Origin: Lepas anatifera
Taxonomy: Eukaryota; Arthropoda; Thecostraca; Lepadidae
Assembly (NCBI GenBank): GCA_034440635.1
Contig: JAOTON010002237.1
Coordinates: forward strand, 496,001-560,000
Direction of reading: 5' to 3'
Length of the DNA: 64,000 bases
Position numbers and translations under genes: made by a program. The notes below the pieces were generated by a model. It worked only from the letters and a program-made list of their open reading frames with translations, ran no database searches and was not told the origin of the DNA. Below are positions 36,561 to 49,373 of the stretch, in pieces. The number at the start of each line of letters is the position of its first letter. Within the stretch, counting starts at the first letter, position 1.

Positions 36561-38013
36561 GATTAGAGTTGTAGGGCACTGCAGCGGAGAATCATCGTCA
36601 TATGCATTAAGTCTAAAACAACTTACGATACAGTCGGTTGACCCTGACTTTTAAGGGGCTCGCGGTAAGGTAAGGGATTACGGTGGTCACGGTGTCACAA
36701 TATCGGTGGCACAGATCAGGGTCATTGTTCGGGTGTGTATGCCGTTGAGTAACGCCTGCCCAGCGGGATTAGGAAAACGCGCGAATAAGTCAAGGCCAGT
36801 GCCCAGTCATCGACCACCGGGACATTGTGGAGACTTACACAGACGAGTTGAAATGCAGTGCTATTGCACAGAGCTGCTGGCCTTAATACTAGGCCGATCG
36901 ACACGCCAATAAAACGTGTTCAAACACGGGGAATTAGGCACTTACGTTCGACCGATGTCAACGAGTTTTCATCACACTGCATCGCTTAGACAATTATTTT
37001 CTTGAGAGATCGCGGTTTAACTATTGCCTAACGCTGTGACCCATACGACACATTCAGTAAATCGCTTGTTGTTGCAGCTTGTGTTAAGTCACACGAGGAT
37101 ACACTGGGCTGTTTTTTGATAGAATATTGGGAATATTCAATTCTACAGTGCTGCAGAGAGGACCATGATTTTAGGCTGACAATACATTATTTTGCCTATC
37201 CCTCGAATGGAGTGGAAAAAATCAGTAAAATCACTGATTAAACCATTTATTTTACCAAAATTTCCATCCTAGATTCGAGCAAATGAGACAAATAGCTTTT
37301 AGCAGATCATGGCAAGATGGCTTATAGATTTACAGTAGACTTCAAAGAGCGAATTAAGCATCTGAAATGGCTCTCTGAGCTAAGGAAACAACACTTAGCA
37401 TAGACTGTTCCCTTTTCTATCTGGACTGAGCGCTGGCATATCATAGCGCAGGCGCCATGTGTGGTAGATTTCACGCCTTAAATGTGATCCAGTGAAGGGC
37501 CTTCTGCCAATCACTGCACGTGCTCGGCCCATCCCGATCCGGTGATTTCAGATTTCTAGCCTTCGAGAAGACAGGCAGCTGATGGTCTGTGGTGGGAGCC
37601 TGACAAGACAGCGTGACGTCCGGTCCTTACACACTAGTCATCTCGCCCCACGCCGCTCGAAAGTAAAAGTGAAACGGTCTTTTGGCAGCTAAGTCCCTGG
37701 AATGCTAACACGGTGCACCGAAAGTGAAAAGCAATAACAGTGATTGGTGATGCCGGGGGTGTGTCAGGTGGTGCGGCCCACCCTTCTGGAATGACCCGCG
37801 GGGCAACCCGGGAGGCAATTCCAACGCGCTATCATTGAGAGGGTCAACACTGGAGGCTGCCTCTCTAATACCTCTGAAATCACAATGGGTTACTGCGTAG
37901 TTGAAGCACGCAAATAGCCGTCCGCACCTTCCGACTACCAATGAACATGTTCGGATTACGAAAACAGACCAAACACCTCTAGAGAACGTCGCAGCCACGA
38001 AAACACAAATCCA
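36561..38013. other. Unassigned intron sequence
   Basis: Nothing recognised apart from short frames without domains. Confidence 0.35.
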
Positions 38014-38021
38014 ATCTGAAC

Positions 38022-38266
38022 CATAGGCGGATCCAGGATTGCCGATCGGGGGGCACCTTCCCGGGGGCGCCATCCGGACCAGGGGGCGCCAATTATGACC
38101 GGCAAAAGCTATCAGGTGGGCGCCAAATCCTATCGGTGGGCGCCGACTTTCGCATCCTGGGGGGGTGGGAAGCGACATTTCAGGGGGGCGCCATCGACCT
38201 TTCAGGGGGCGCCGAGGGTCGATCGGGGGGGGCACGTGCCCCCTTGCCCCCCTGGATCCGCCTATG
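38022..38266. mobile_element. hAT-type MITE, 245 bp, with 8-bp target duplication
   Basis: The ends CATAGGCGGATCCAGG and CCTGGATCCGCCTATG are perfect inverted repeats. They are flanked by the direct 8-bp duplication ATCTGAAC (38014-38021 and 38267-38274). The interior repeats GGGGCGCC every 20-30 bp. The 8-bp duplication is diagnostic of hAT transposition. It encodes no transposase. A diverged sibling lies at 44681-44958. Confidence 0.9.
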
Positions 38267-38559
38267 ATCTGAACTACATACTCGTAAGTATTTCCCCAAA
38301 AACTTCGCACCAAGCCGTTCATAGGTAGGTATACCATGATTGTAAAACTCAGTTCAACTCCGATCCGCATCCCAGAAACACAACCCATCGACAACAAACC
38401 AGAATGCGAATCCATATCTATATCCGAAATAACCCCAATTTTCTGCACAATCCGATTCAGCCCTCCGGCGTTTGCAACTAAAAGCTCTAAACTGTGGCAG
38501 GCGGTCAGCAGCCCTGGGTCTGCGAAGCGGCCGGGGATTACCGACCTGCCGGTGTGACT

Positions 38560-38830
38560 GAACAGCTCAGCTGTCACATGGCAGGCTGGAGTGTTTGCCA
38601 CCAGGCCCAGCCGACCGAGAGAGCGGCTCAGACGCGCGTCTAGCGAATGAGCCGTGTGTTTCCGGTAGTAACCAGCCACCGTTTTATTACGTCACGCTAC
38701 CTTTGAATAGGTGCTCGCGCGCGCGCTTTCACGCTGACTTGTCAGTGCATGTGTAGCTGAACTGGGACGAAGTGGAGTGCGAAGAGAGACCGTCGGATGC
38801 GGGGATGATACGTGTCGGGAATTCCGCTCG
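38560..38830. promoter_or_regulatory. CpG- and GC-rich block with a CRE-like site
   Basis: A patch with TTACGTCA (about 38697), a GCGCGCGCGC run and several CpG words. It has a promoter-like look, but no transcript start or adjoining gene can be shown. Confidence 0.2.
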
Positions 38831-39179
38831 TTCGGAAGGAAAACTGTCGCGCGTGATACCGATTACACCGGTCAACAGCCAAAATGGATCCGGCACGCGA
38901 ACACCTGTGTCTGCCTATTTCCATACCGCTGATTTCAAATTTAGTAACCGTTTTTTGTCATCGGACCTGGTTTCTTCTCCAGCGCATACCTGGTGTATAG
39001 CCCCTACACTTTCCACACACTGTCATCAACCTAGGCTTTTGTGGAAAAATGTAGATCAAGGATGTCGAGAACCCGGATTATCTGCACCCAGACAATGTAG
39101 CTTATCAATATACATGTGAATGTATTGCAACGGAAGACTACCTCGCATTCAAGTGCATGAACATTGTACATTGAACAAG

Positions 39180-39720
39180 GTTTAGAGGTGGTGGTGGAGG
39201 TGAACAAGGTTTAGAGGTCGAGAGGTGACGTCGCAACATTATATAATGAGGATTTTATGTCAGAGTCACCTCCCTTGAAGGTCGAGTCTAAGTAAAAAGT
39301 CACAGGTCAAGGTCATATCACCATTTCAAGGTCATTGACCCTAGTGCCTTTGGTCGGATGATACCGCCTAACATGACGTATATCATGCTACGACGTCATA
39401 CGCTAGGTCACTCAATCTTGAGCTCAAAGTCGCAGGTTCATGGCAAAGGTCATAGATCAAGGTCAAACCTGATATCCCGCCCAAAGGTTGGCATAGTGCT
39501 AGTTGCAGTACACGTTATAGGCAAAATGTAATATTTTGACGTCAAAGGTCAATGGCCTTGAACGACCTTGGCCTAAAAGTTTCAGAGAACATTGCCTCCG
39601 ACCTTTCCTCTGTTACTTTAGGCCACTTTCTCTCCATATCCGGCTTCTCATCGCATAACCACGGTATTTCCCAATGCCTACCCTGCACATACAGTATTTG
39701 ACCTATATGGCCTCGTTTTA
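39180..39720. repeat. Block rich in CAAGGTCA half-sites
   Basis: Words such as TCAAGGTCATATC, TTCAAGGTCATTGACC, CAAAGGTCATAG, ATCAAGGTCAAACC and TCAAAGGTCAATGG are packed between about 39300 and 39570. TGACGTCA-like and GACGTCA words are mixed in. It is probably part of an old repeat. No ends are resolved. Confidence 0.5.
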
Positions 39721-40319
39721 CCCTGAATATATTGACCTAGGTCTATGAAAATCGGGTTTAAGGTAGAATACCCTAGCCTCCACAAACACCTAAACGTTAA
39801 TTTTCCTGGACCTCTTGGGTTTTGCACTGTCAGTGTCACTGATGCCAAGTAGGCTTGCACAAAGACGACACACAGACATACTGGATTTTGAAATTCTGAT
39901 CTGATACGGAATTTCTGCTGCCAGATTCGTGTTCAGCGCCACAAATTACCTTAGAAACGGCCTATCTTATATTGGATCTACGACAAAAGTTAAATTTTGT
40001 TGACCAGTGTTATCAGCAATAATGATCTGACGCGGAAATTGCATACTTGAGCGAGGTCACGCATGGGAATGTCTGTAGGCCTGACCCTAACCCATCGGTA
40101 ATAATTTACAGCTTTTAGGCTGAACCAAAAATGATAAATATATCTATATATGATCCAAACCCGTAGAAGGGGCATGGAGGTGTAGGCGCTGTTGGTTTTA
40201 CCAGAGACTTTGACCGACTTCGGATGACTCTCCAGCAGGTAGACTAACTTTTCTATAGATGATGGTCCCCGAGCGTATTACAGCGGGTATTTCACTCTTC
40301 TGGCGGTTCGGAAAACTGA

Positions 40320-40636
40320 TCCACCATTGAATTTCGAATGTTCACATAATTGAAGGGAATTGTAGTTGTGCATCAACTATCGGTCAATGTGGACTAGTTT
40401 TGTGAAAATCAAACAACAGGGCCAAGAGTTATTGAGAATCTAAAAACTGGTTTAAAATGTATATTTTGCAGGCCCCTATCAACAATTGTCAATTTTTTTC
40501 GAAAAGGGAGTTAAGCGTGAGAAAAGTCAGCCTCACTTTGCACTTTTTAAAGCGGACAGGTCAATTTCCAGATCTTATGGAAGCCGACTCCAGACAGTAA
40601 TAAGGGTAGCCAGGAGCCTGAGAGGAATAGGGTCAA
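40320..40636 (+). mobile_element. TTAA element family 3, truncated copy
   Basis: It aligns with the right third of 24578-25811: CCATTGAATTTCGAAT, ACTAGTTTTGTGAAAATC, and the end GTAGCCAGGAGCCTGAGAGG then AATAGGGTCAA. The terminal TTAA is mutated to TCAA. The left part is missing. Confidence 0.65.
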
Positions 40637-40654
40637 CTGGAGGCGCATTGATAC

Positions 40655-43600
40655 CCCAGCAGGGACGGCGGATTCCAGGGTGCAAGTGGTGCAGTTGCAC
40701 CACTCGATTTTTTTCCAGTGGTGCAAAAGTATCTTTTTGCACCCCTTGTTTTGGCTTTGTCCAGGGAGGCGCCCCCTCCCCCGGCCTCAGCCGGCGCCCC
40801 CGGCCGGTCAGAGAAAATCAAGCCTAATTACCGCCTACCTGAAGAGGTAGGATCCTCTGTGAAAAATAGACATTTTCATATATGAATGGCGCCCCCTTAC
40901 ATCATAGCTGCGCCCTGGGCAGCAAAATGCGCCCCCCTTGAGTAAAGGCGCCCCTCTGGGTAGCATAGGCGCCCTTGGATAGCGTAGGCACCTCCTGGAC
41001 AGCCGAGGTGCCTCCGAAGAAGAGAAATGGCGCCCCTGGATATCACATGCGCCTCCTGGACAGCAAAAGGCGCCCCCGCAGAGAATTGGCGCCCCCTGGA
41101 TAAAATAGGCGCCCTTGGGTATGAAAGGCGCCCCCTGGAGAGCAGAGGTGCCTCCTGGAGAGAAAAAGACGCCCCCGGAGAACAACGGCGGCAGGGACGG
41201 CGGATTCCGCGGGACAGGGTCTGCAGTTGCACACCATAAAAATGTTGGTGTGCAAAAGTATCTTCTCGCACACCTGGTTTTGACCTAGTCCGGAGAGGTG
41301 CCCCCCCACGGATTTGGGTGGCACCCCCGGATTTCTCCGGCGCCCCCGGCCGGTCAGAGAAAATCAAGCCTAATCACCGCCTACCTAAAGAGGTAGGATC
41401 CTCTGTGAAAAAGACATTTTCATACATTAATGGCGCACCTTGACATCAAAGCTTCGCCCTGGAAAGCAAAATGCACCCTCCCCCTTGAGTAAAGGCGCCC
41501 CTCTGGATAGCATAGGCGCCCTTGAAAAGCGTAGGCGCCTCCTGGACAGCTGAGGCGCCTCCGAAGAAGAGAAACGGCGCCCCAGATATCACATGCGCCC
41601 CCTGGTTAGCACAGGCACCCCTGGACAGCAAAAGGCGCCCCCCGCAGAGAAAAGGCGCCCCCTGGATAAAATAGGCGCCCTTGGAAAAGAAAGGCGCCCC
41701 CTGGAGAGCAGAGGTGCCTCCTGGAGAGAACCTTCCCCCCTGAGAGCAACGGCGGCAGGGACGGCGGATTCCGCGGGACAGGGTCTGCAGTTGCCCACCA
41801 TGAAAAATGATGGTGTACAAAAGTATATTTTCGCACACCTGTTTTTGAACTGGTTCGGAGGGGCGCCCCCCTCTCGGATTTGGGCGGCGCCCAAGGATTT
41901 GGTTGGCGCCCCCGGCCGGTCAGAGAAAATCAGGCCTAATCACCGCCTACCTGAAGAGGTAGGATCCTCTGTGAGAAAAACATTTTCATATATAAATGGC
42001 GCACCTTGCCATCAAAGCTGCGCCCTGGAAAGCAAAAAGGCGCCTCCATTGAGTAAAGGCGCCCCTCTGTATAGCATAGGCGCCCTTGGAAAGAAAAAGG
42101 CGCCCCCTTGACAGCAAGAGGCGCCCCTGGATAGAAAAAGGCGCCCCCAGTAGAGGAGTAACGACGCCCCTGGATAGTATAGGCGCCCTCTGGTTAGCAC
42201 AAGCACTCCTGTACACCAAAAGGCGCCCCCTCCCATAAAGAAAAGGCACCCCCTCTGGATAGCATAAGCTCCCTTGAATAGCAAAGGAGCTCCCTGATGA
42301 GCAAGGGTGGAAGGGACGGTGGATTCCGCGGGACAGGGTGTGCAGTTGCACACCTTGAAAAAATGATGGTGTACAAAAGTATATTTTTGCACACCTGGTT
42401 TTGACCTCGTCCGGGGAGGCCCCCACGGATTTGGGTGGCACCCCCGGATTTGGCCGGTGCCCCCGGCCGGTCAAGAGAAAATCAGACACATCGCCTGTCT
42501 GGAGAGGTAGTACCCTCTGTGTAAAATAAAATACATTTCAAATATGAATGGCGCCCCCTGACATCAAAGCTGCGCCCCGGACAGCAAAAGGCGCCCACCC
42601 CCTTGAGTAAAGGCGCCCCTCTGGATAGCAAAGGCGACCCCTAGACCGCAGAGGCGCCCCTGGACAGAAACAGGCACCCCCAATTGGGGAGTAACGACGC
42701 CCCTGGATAGCATAGGCGCCCTCTGGTTAGCACAGGCACTCCTGTACACCAAGAGGCGCCCACCCCCCCCCATAGAGCAAAGGCACCCCTCTGGATATAT
42801 ATATATTTTTTATAGATTTTGTTCAAGTTGTTCCTGGTAAGGCTGCCGGAGCCGGAGTCTCACTAAAGTCATCAAGGGACTTGTCACGGAGACCCCGACC
42901 CCACCACCCGAACGAGCAACTCCCTCAATGGAGGGTTAATTTAGAAGCCAAAGTTTAACGTCCCACAAAGCACAGGGACGGCCGCCCCGCTCAGGTCACC
43001 CTCTCACCAATCAGTTGCCAGCCGACCTGTACGTCGGGTAAACTATTGAGCGCCGGAGCGTCTCAGGGGAGCCGATCCCAAGCCTGGACATGCACTGCCA
43101 CGGCATGCTTCTGAGCAGCGGGCCGGAGCCCAACGCTCTACCAACTGAGCTACCGGGGCGGCAATATCATATCATTTCATAAGCTCCCTTGAATAGCAAT
43201 CGCGCTCCCTGGACAGCAGGGGCGCCCTCTGGATAGGATAGGCGCCCCCAAAACAGCAAATACGCCCTTTGATACTAAAAGCGCCCCAGATAGCAGAAGC
43301 GCCCCATGGACAGAAGACACCCTCTGGATAGCATAGGCACCCCTGGACGGCAGAAGCGCCCCGCGCTCCTAAAGAAGAGCAACGGCACCCCGGGATAGCA
43401 TATGCGCCCCTGGTTAGCACAGGCACCCCTGGACAGCAAAAGGCGCCCCCCGCCCCCTGAGTAAAGGATCCGGGCCTCTGGATAGCATAGGCGCCCCTGG
43501 ATAGCGCAGGCGCCTCCTGAACAGCAGAGACGCCTCCGAAGAAGATCAACGGCGCCCCTGGATATCATATGCGCCCCCTGGTTAGCACAGGCACCCCTGG

Positions 43601-43700
43601 ATAGCAAAAGGCGCCCCCCCCGGGGAGAAAAGGTGCCCCCTCTAGAAAAAATAAGCACCCACAGATAGGAAAGGCGCCCCCTGGAGAGGAAAGCAGAACA
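40655..43700. repeat. GGCGCC higher-order tandem array
   Basis: There are two levels. A word of about 24-26 bp (GGCGCCCCTGGATAGCATA and variants) repeats some dozen times per block. Each block is joined by a spacer with GGGACGGCGGATTCC, a GTGCAAAAGTAT stem and GGTCAGAGAAAATCAAGCC. Spacers start near 40660, 41190, 41756 and 42312, so the larger unit is about 530-566 bp and occurs four times. A tail of the short word continues to about 43700 and is split by a SINE at 42827-43163. Long minus-strand frames here just translate the repeat. Confidence 0.85.
42827..43163 (-). mobile_element. tRNA-derived SINE, family A, copy 2
   Basis: Reverse orientation. The tRNA-like head ends at CTGAGCTACCGGGGCGGC (about 43145-43163), and the tail at 42827 faces left. 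It is inserted in the GGCGCC array. Confidence 0.85.
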
Positions 43701-43967
43701 TTTTTTAAGGAAAACTCAGTGGGGGAAATTTTCTTGTGCTGGCCATTATAATGTCTTCGGGGGATCAAACCCCCATTTGGAGGGGTGGGGGCGTTAATAA
43801 AATTTAGACGTGCTAGTGTTAAAAAATGTCTCCTAATTTTTGTTATTCCATATTCTAAAGATTAGAGATGCTGCCCAGGACTGCGAGTTTTTTTCGACGG
43901 AAAAAGGCCAAACCGGGTTTGAGAAAAGGCCAAAAGTGTCAAATTTTATTTCCACAAAAAACCTTGT

Positions 43968-44322
43968 TTTTATAAATTTCGTCCAAGTTTTTCCCAGTAC
44001 GGCTGTTGGAGTCTGAGTCTCACTAAAGTCCCCAAGGGACTTGTCACGGAGACCCCTACCCCACCAGCGGAGAACGAGTAACGCCCACAATGAAGGGTTG
44101 ATTTAGAAGCCAAAGTTTAACCTCCCACAAAGCACAGGGATGGCCGCCTCGCTCAGGTCACCCTCTCATCAGTCAGTTGCCAGCCGACCTACGTCGGGCA
44201 AACGATTGAGCGCCGGAGCGTCTCAGGGGAATGGATCCCAAGCCTGGACATGCACTGCCACTGCATGCTTCTCAGCAGCGGGCCGGAGTCCGACGCTCTA
44301 CCAACTGAGCAACCGGGGCGGC
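43968..44322 (-). mobile_element. tRNA-derived SINE, family A, copy 3
   Basis: Reverse orientation, with the same body as copy 2 and head CCAACTGAGCAACCGGGGCG. Slightly more diverged in the A box (AGCAACC instead of AGCTACC). Confidence 0.85.
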
Positions 44323-44680
44323 CAAATGGCCAAATAAATACCACAAAAGCCATGTTTGAGGCTAAAACGACCCCTACCGGTTGTCATAAACCCACAGAAA
44401 AAGGACAGAGCACTCTTGTATCACTGCAGTGAACGGTGCACTGTATAAAACTAAATGTTGATAATTTGATATTGACTTGACGATATATTTTTAGCACACT
44501 GCTCATCTCATAAGAAGCCAGGAGTGCCCTTCCAATCCCGTGTGGCCACCCAATGATTTTATCCACATAACTAAACAATTTGTTAGCATCATCAATTATT
44601 TTGGCCGCACCACTCCCCGCTAACATTTGATATCTTCCTGCTTTTTCTGTGAATTGTTTGCTCTTGAACAGTGACGGATC

Positions 44681-44958
44681 CATAGGCAGATCCAGGATTG
44701 CCAATCGGAGGGGGCACCTTCCCGGGAGGCGCCATCCGGAGCAGGGGGCGCCACTTTTGACCGGAAAAACCTACCAGGTGGGCGTAAATCCTATCGGTGA
44801 GCACCGATTTTCGCATCCTGGGGGGAGGGTGGGAAGCGCCATTTCAGGCAAGTGCCATCGACTTTTCAGGGGGGCGCCGTGACCATTTCAGGGGGCGCCG
44901 AGGATCGATCGGGGGGTGCTGCATTTGCCCTCCCCTTTGCCCCCTGGATCTGCGTATG
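44681..44958. mobile_element. hAT-type MITE, sibling of 38022-38266
   Basis: The ends are CATAGGCAGATCCAGG and CCTGGATCTGCGTATG. The flanks GACGGATC and TGCGGATC match at 6 of 8 bases. The interior shares the GGGGCGCC word pattern and the ACCTATCAGGTGGGCG-type motif with the first copy. Confidence 0.8.
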
Positions 44959-45957
44959 TGCGGATCTAGAATTTTGGTAAGTGGGGGGAACGCGGAGCCT
45001 CAGAGTGCGCACTTTACCATCAACTTTTCACCAAAGGGCGTCTATGGTATTCGGTTTTCGGTTGCCGTCATTTTGGTGGATCGTATTTTTAACAACGTTC
45101 TATCCCTCCCTTCCCCAGCCATAATAGTTTGTACCAGCCAAGCAAGATGCCTATTTGGCGTGATATTTGAAACGATGAATTGCTAAACAGTTCAGTCCAC
45201 ACTTTTTTGGCACCTCTTGAAAAATCTGTAACTGCCACTAGGTCATGGAGAAATGCAAGACACTTGGGACGATGCAACAGCTGAACATAAAGGTACATAT
45301 CTGAGGATTTTTCTATTAGTGAAGAGGGGTTAAGTTTATTTTAATATCAAATATGATAAGCATCATTTTGCCTTTCCACGTGGCCAAGATTCGTAAGATA
45401 ATGGTGAGAGGACATTGAAAATAATCGCAGCGAGTGTGAACCTGGCCTGTGCGCTGTCCCAGAAAATTATGTCAGCGGAAAAGCTTTTACATTGTAGGCA
45501 ACACAAACCGGACCTTAACCCACATTATTAATTGCTCCTAAAAAATAATGTTTGAACCAGATGGCAGACTCAAGGAGAAATAATGAAAGTTGAAACGTTA
45601 AGATAAACACAGAATGAAGTATGTGGGCATCTTCCATCGACCTCTATCTATATTCTTCAATTCATCAGCATGGGAGAATTGCTCTTGTGCGTGAAATTTC
45701 GAGAGGTGTTAAGAGAATTTTGGTAGCCATGTGATTGAATGCTGAAATAGATCATGGCAGGAATAGGCATGTGTGATTTGTGAGATAAATGGGACCTACT
45801 AGAATAAAAAAGAAAACAGTTTCAACGTGTCCAAGTACTATCTTGATAAATTGATAACTTTTTTTCGTTTATTGGCTGTGATTTGCGGGTTTAATGATCA
45901 TGTGCAGTGTTCAGATCGAAGTGAAAAGACCATTCAGATTGATAAAACGAGTATATT
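44959..45957. other. Unassigned intron sequence
   Basis: Nothing recognisable. Confidence 0.35.
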
Positions 45958-47500
45958 TTGTCACTGACCATCCACTTATACCATCAACCATCGTCTTCAG
46001 GTCAAGTTCAGGACTCATCATTTAAGAGAAAAGGTGAGCGTGCACTGTGCATGCCCAAATCGAGACACAGCCGCCCTCCCGATGGACAGACCGCGCAGAA
46101 ATACGTCCTCGTCGCGTTTGATTTCGCGCACGCGTACGACGTAGTGGACCACCACCTGCTACGCGTTTGCCTGCTGGAGATGGGGCTGTCAAATTGCACG
46201 GTGGCCTGGATTTGGCAGTGGCTCCGGGACCGAAGAGTCAAGGTGGAACTAAATGGCGTGCTTTCCAGTGAGCGCATTTTCCGAACTGGCCTTCCGTAAG
46301 GAAGTGTCTTACCGCCAGTTTTATTTTTTATGGGCGGCTCGGCTGGTAGACGCACTCCGCGTGGTTCCCGGATGCTCCCCTACATGTACGCCGATGATAC
46401 GGCGGCTCTCTGCACGGGCAACAACATCCAAGTCGTCAAGGACCGGGCGCAATAAAGCTGCTGCTGGCACCCTCGTGAAGTGGACCCGACAGCACAAAAT
46501 GGTGGTATCAGGAGCCAAGATGCAAGTACTGGTGATGTCTCAGTGAGCCAGAGACGCCGATCCCTTCAGTTTTAAGGTCGACGGGAAAACGGTCACTGCT
46601 GGAGACACCCTACAGCTACTTGGCGTCACCATCGATCTGCTCCTCCATTTCGGTCCACACTGTAAGAGACTGTGGGAGAAGGTCCACCCCCGTATCTCCC
46701 ACCTACGTCAACTGTCCGGCTGCAACTGGGGGCTGCACGAACAGCACCTCCGAACCGTCGCTACTGGCTACGTGAGAGGAGCGATGGAGCAAGCGGCCGC
46801 AGCGTGGCTCCACGCCACACCGCCATTTCATGTTGAGCAGCTGGAACGCAAAATGAGAGCGTCGGCGCGTATCATCACAGGATGCACCCGCCCCACCCCC
46901 AGCCGAGGTAAGACTCCCCGCGTAGCGGCTAGAAGGAGGGTACTCGCGACCCGACTGCTGGTGAAAGTCCATGCGCTGCCGCCTGAAGACCCTCTGTGAA
47001 GACGTGCGGAGGCGACAGCGCCCTCTCGACTCTCCTCGGTGACCGGGTGGCGGCAGGTGGGCAGAGAGATGTGGGATCAAGCAGGCATCTCCCTCCCCAT
47101 CGAGTCTTTCCTTCCTCGACGTCTTCCACCGTGGGTATCAGGAGAGTGAGTCACATTTCAACTAGACGTGGGCCCACTGACATCAGGAGCGCCACCTGTC
47201 CGGAAGAAGCGAGTAGCTCTCCTCCACCTCGCTTCCCTGACTCAATGTGCCACATGGGTGTGGACCGACGGGTCAGTGCTCGAAGGGGTCACGAGCGGGG
47301 GAGCTGGATCTTTATCGAGTCACCAGACGGAGCCCAGCATGAGTTCAGGCAACCAGCAGGCTCGCTCTGCTCGAGTTTTCAGGCTGAGGTGGTAGCCCTC
47401 CAAACTGCCTGTGTCTTCCTACTGGACCACTCAGTGTACACAGAATATCCGGTCATCTTCAGCATGGCCCGCCAAGGTGACGACGCATTATAGAAATAAA
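45958..47500 (+). pseudogene. Decayed LINE: reverse transcriptase plus RNase H-like region
   Basis: The RT core reads YVLVAFDFAHAYDVVDHH (palm Asp region), a TGLP-stop-GSVLPP block where the usual Q codon is TAA, and then YMYADDTAAL with the YADD catalytic motif at 46387-46398. A stop and frameshift follow near 46450. The thumb-like segment (QLLGVTIDL, then HVEQLERKMRASARIITG) runs in another frame. An RNase H-like part has VWTDGSVLEG (about 47260) and SSFQAEVVALQTA. An RNase H domain after RT is typical of I/R1/LOA-type non-LTR elements. It is 5' truncated, with several disabling mutations, so it cannot be active. Confidence 0.85.
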
Positions 47501-48023
47501 ATGGCTTCAATGTCTGTAGATAAGACAGCGAATCGGTAAAAATCGCAAACTTCCTCACCATCAGCTTAGACACCTGGTCCAAACAGCAAAAAAATGTCGT
47601 ACAGCTCTGAAGTAAAAATGGATCCTTCGTAAGGCAAACTAGAAAACTTCTCAACATCGTCACCAACAAATGCACGCCCTGTGCCATCGTCACTTTCTTT
47701 TGCAACCGTCTATATAGAAACAGACATGGTTTTCGAACGGCTCCGCACGTAAGTTCATAAATTACTGGCGCGTCGGTTCAGGAGGCAAATTTTTGCTTTG
47801 TTGGAGTAGGTCTGTGTTCGTGTTAACTGTCGAGATGAGCTATGGTTCAATAACAGCTGCTTCATGTGGTTCTACGAGATTGCTGTCGATACCAGCCTGT
47901 GCCAGCCAGGCACAGACTCTCACTCCCTGGTGACGGGTTGCAACACGCGAGCCACTGTCTATCTGACAGAGGTAGGCGTCGCCAAAAAAATGCTTGGTAT
48001 GTGGGGCGTGTTGGTGACTGATT
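47501..48023. other. Unassigned intron sequence
   Basis: Nothing recognised. It may include the 3' tail of the LINE. Confidence 0.35.
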
Positions 48024-48480
48024 TTAAAGGGAACGTGGCACCTTGGTAAAATCCTGAAATTTTGTGTAATTAGGCGTACTTTTAGCCGAAAATAATGAAA
48101 CCACTCATGATTTCTCTGAAAAATGTACAACAAGCTCAATACTTTGTTTTTTAAAATACTCCTCCAGGAAAAGAAATAAATATCTGCCTCTGGATGATGT
48201 CTTGACCTGGCAACCACTACCATACTCGAAACACTTCAAGGGCTTCGATTGGCTGATGCTCATCGTGATGTCAGCATATGTCGTCACACCAGCAGTTCAC
48301 AACAATGGCCGCCTGGCGAGAGGTACATGAGAGGTACATTTCGGGTAGGTTTTAGTTTTTTTCTACGGAAATATCGAGTTCCAAGACAAATGATATATAG
48401 AGCACCTGGTTTTCCGATTTGCTTTACAACTTGGCTATCTCAGTTAAAATCACGTTCTAAAGGTGCCACATTCCTTTTAA
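48024..48480 (+). mobile_element. TTAA-flanked MITE, family 4, copy 2
   Basis: The ends are TTAAAGGGAACGTGGCACCT and AGGTGCCACATTCCTTTTAA. Length is 457 bp, equal to copy 1. The GATTGG (CCAAT) word is kept, but the CRE is TGATGTCA (48266-48273), a CpG-to-TpG change. Confidence 0.85.
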
Positions 48481-48711
48481 TGGCTTTATGCAAAGCGAGT
48501 ATCTTACTGCGCATTTGTAGCGGTATTTCATTACTTTCCACTAGCATGCTTATTATGGGTGAAGCTTAAAACGCCCCTGTTACTATTCTGATAGCGTGAT
48601 GACGGACATATCGATAATCTTTTTCGCGGACTAAGGAGCGGCCTCATACATAACACAGCCGTACTCGATCTTCGAACGAATAAGTGATCTATACAGCATA
48701 AGAAGCTTATA

Positions 48712-48785
48712 ACGTAGCGTATAACGATGAGCGTATAACGTGCGCATAACGTATATATAGGCAATAAGCGTATAACGTGTATAGC
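48712..48785. repeat. GCGTATAACG short tandem repeat
   Basis: GCGTATAACG recurs about five times with variable spacers. Confidence 0.7.
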
Positions 48786-49373
48786 ATGGGAAACATTTCT
48801 CTATCCGCACGGTACCTCATCCTCGTCAACACCTTCAGTATTTTCAGCGTATCGAAACATTTTTTTGCGGAAATCCTTCAGGTGTGGCACATATGAAAGC
48901 TTATCGAGTGTGAGCCCGATAAATCTGGTTTCTGCTACAACGTCGCTCGGATTTCCGCGAATTCACAAAATCGGGTATTCAGTCTCAATGTCTATTATAG
49001 AAGTGCATGCACTTTGTCTTTGAACTTGAAAATTTCAGTCCATTGCGTGTGATCCATTGCTGCAATATGTCGAGGCCAAGCTGCAGCCGCCTCTGCGCAG
49101 CTGCTGTAGTAGACGCTGTCACACATATTGTGAAGTATTCAACGAAAAGCACCTGACGTATGTTTGCGGTAAGTGTCTGCAATATCATTGATCATAACTG
49201 CAAACAAGGCTATGAAAATCACAGAATCCTGGGCTATGCTGCTCTGTTGCTGATACCAATCCGATACGACTGAGTTTACGCGACATCTAAAATACCTATT
49301 TTTCGGAATATTAGAAATAAACCACCCCAAGTGGCCTTGCAGGCCGAGTCCAAAGAGTTCCTGCAGAACGCCC

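Noticed and set aside
37705..38679. Longest open frame in the window, 324 codons on the minus strand
   Set aside because: It runs through the hAT MITE at 38022-38266. That insertion added 245 + 8 = 253 bp, which is 1 mod 3, so the two flanks were out of frame before it. The frame therefore exists only by chance after insertion and shows no domain.
40835..43768. Several 100-170 codon minus-strand frames with Gly/Ala/Pro-rich, collagen-like periodicity
   Set aside because: They translate the 24-26 bp GGCGCC word, whose length near a multiple of 3 keeps frames open. There are no splice sites, and the other frames are also open.
46050..47490. A functional reverse transcriptase gene
   Set aside because: A stop replaces the Q of the GLPQGS motif, another stop follows the YADD region, and frames shift at least twice.
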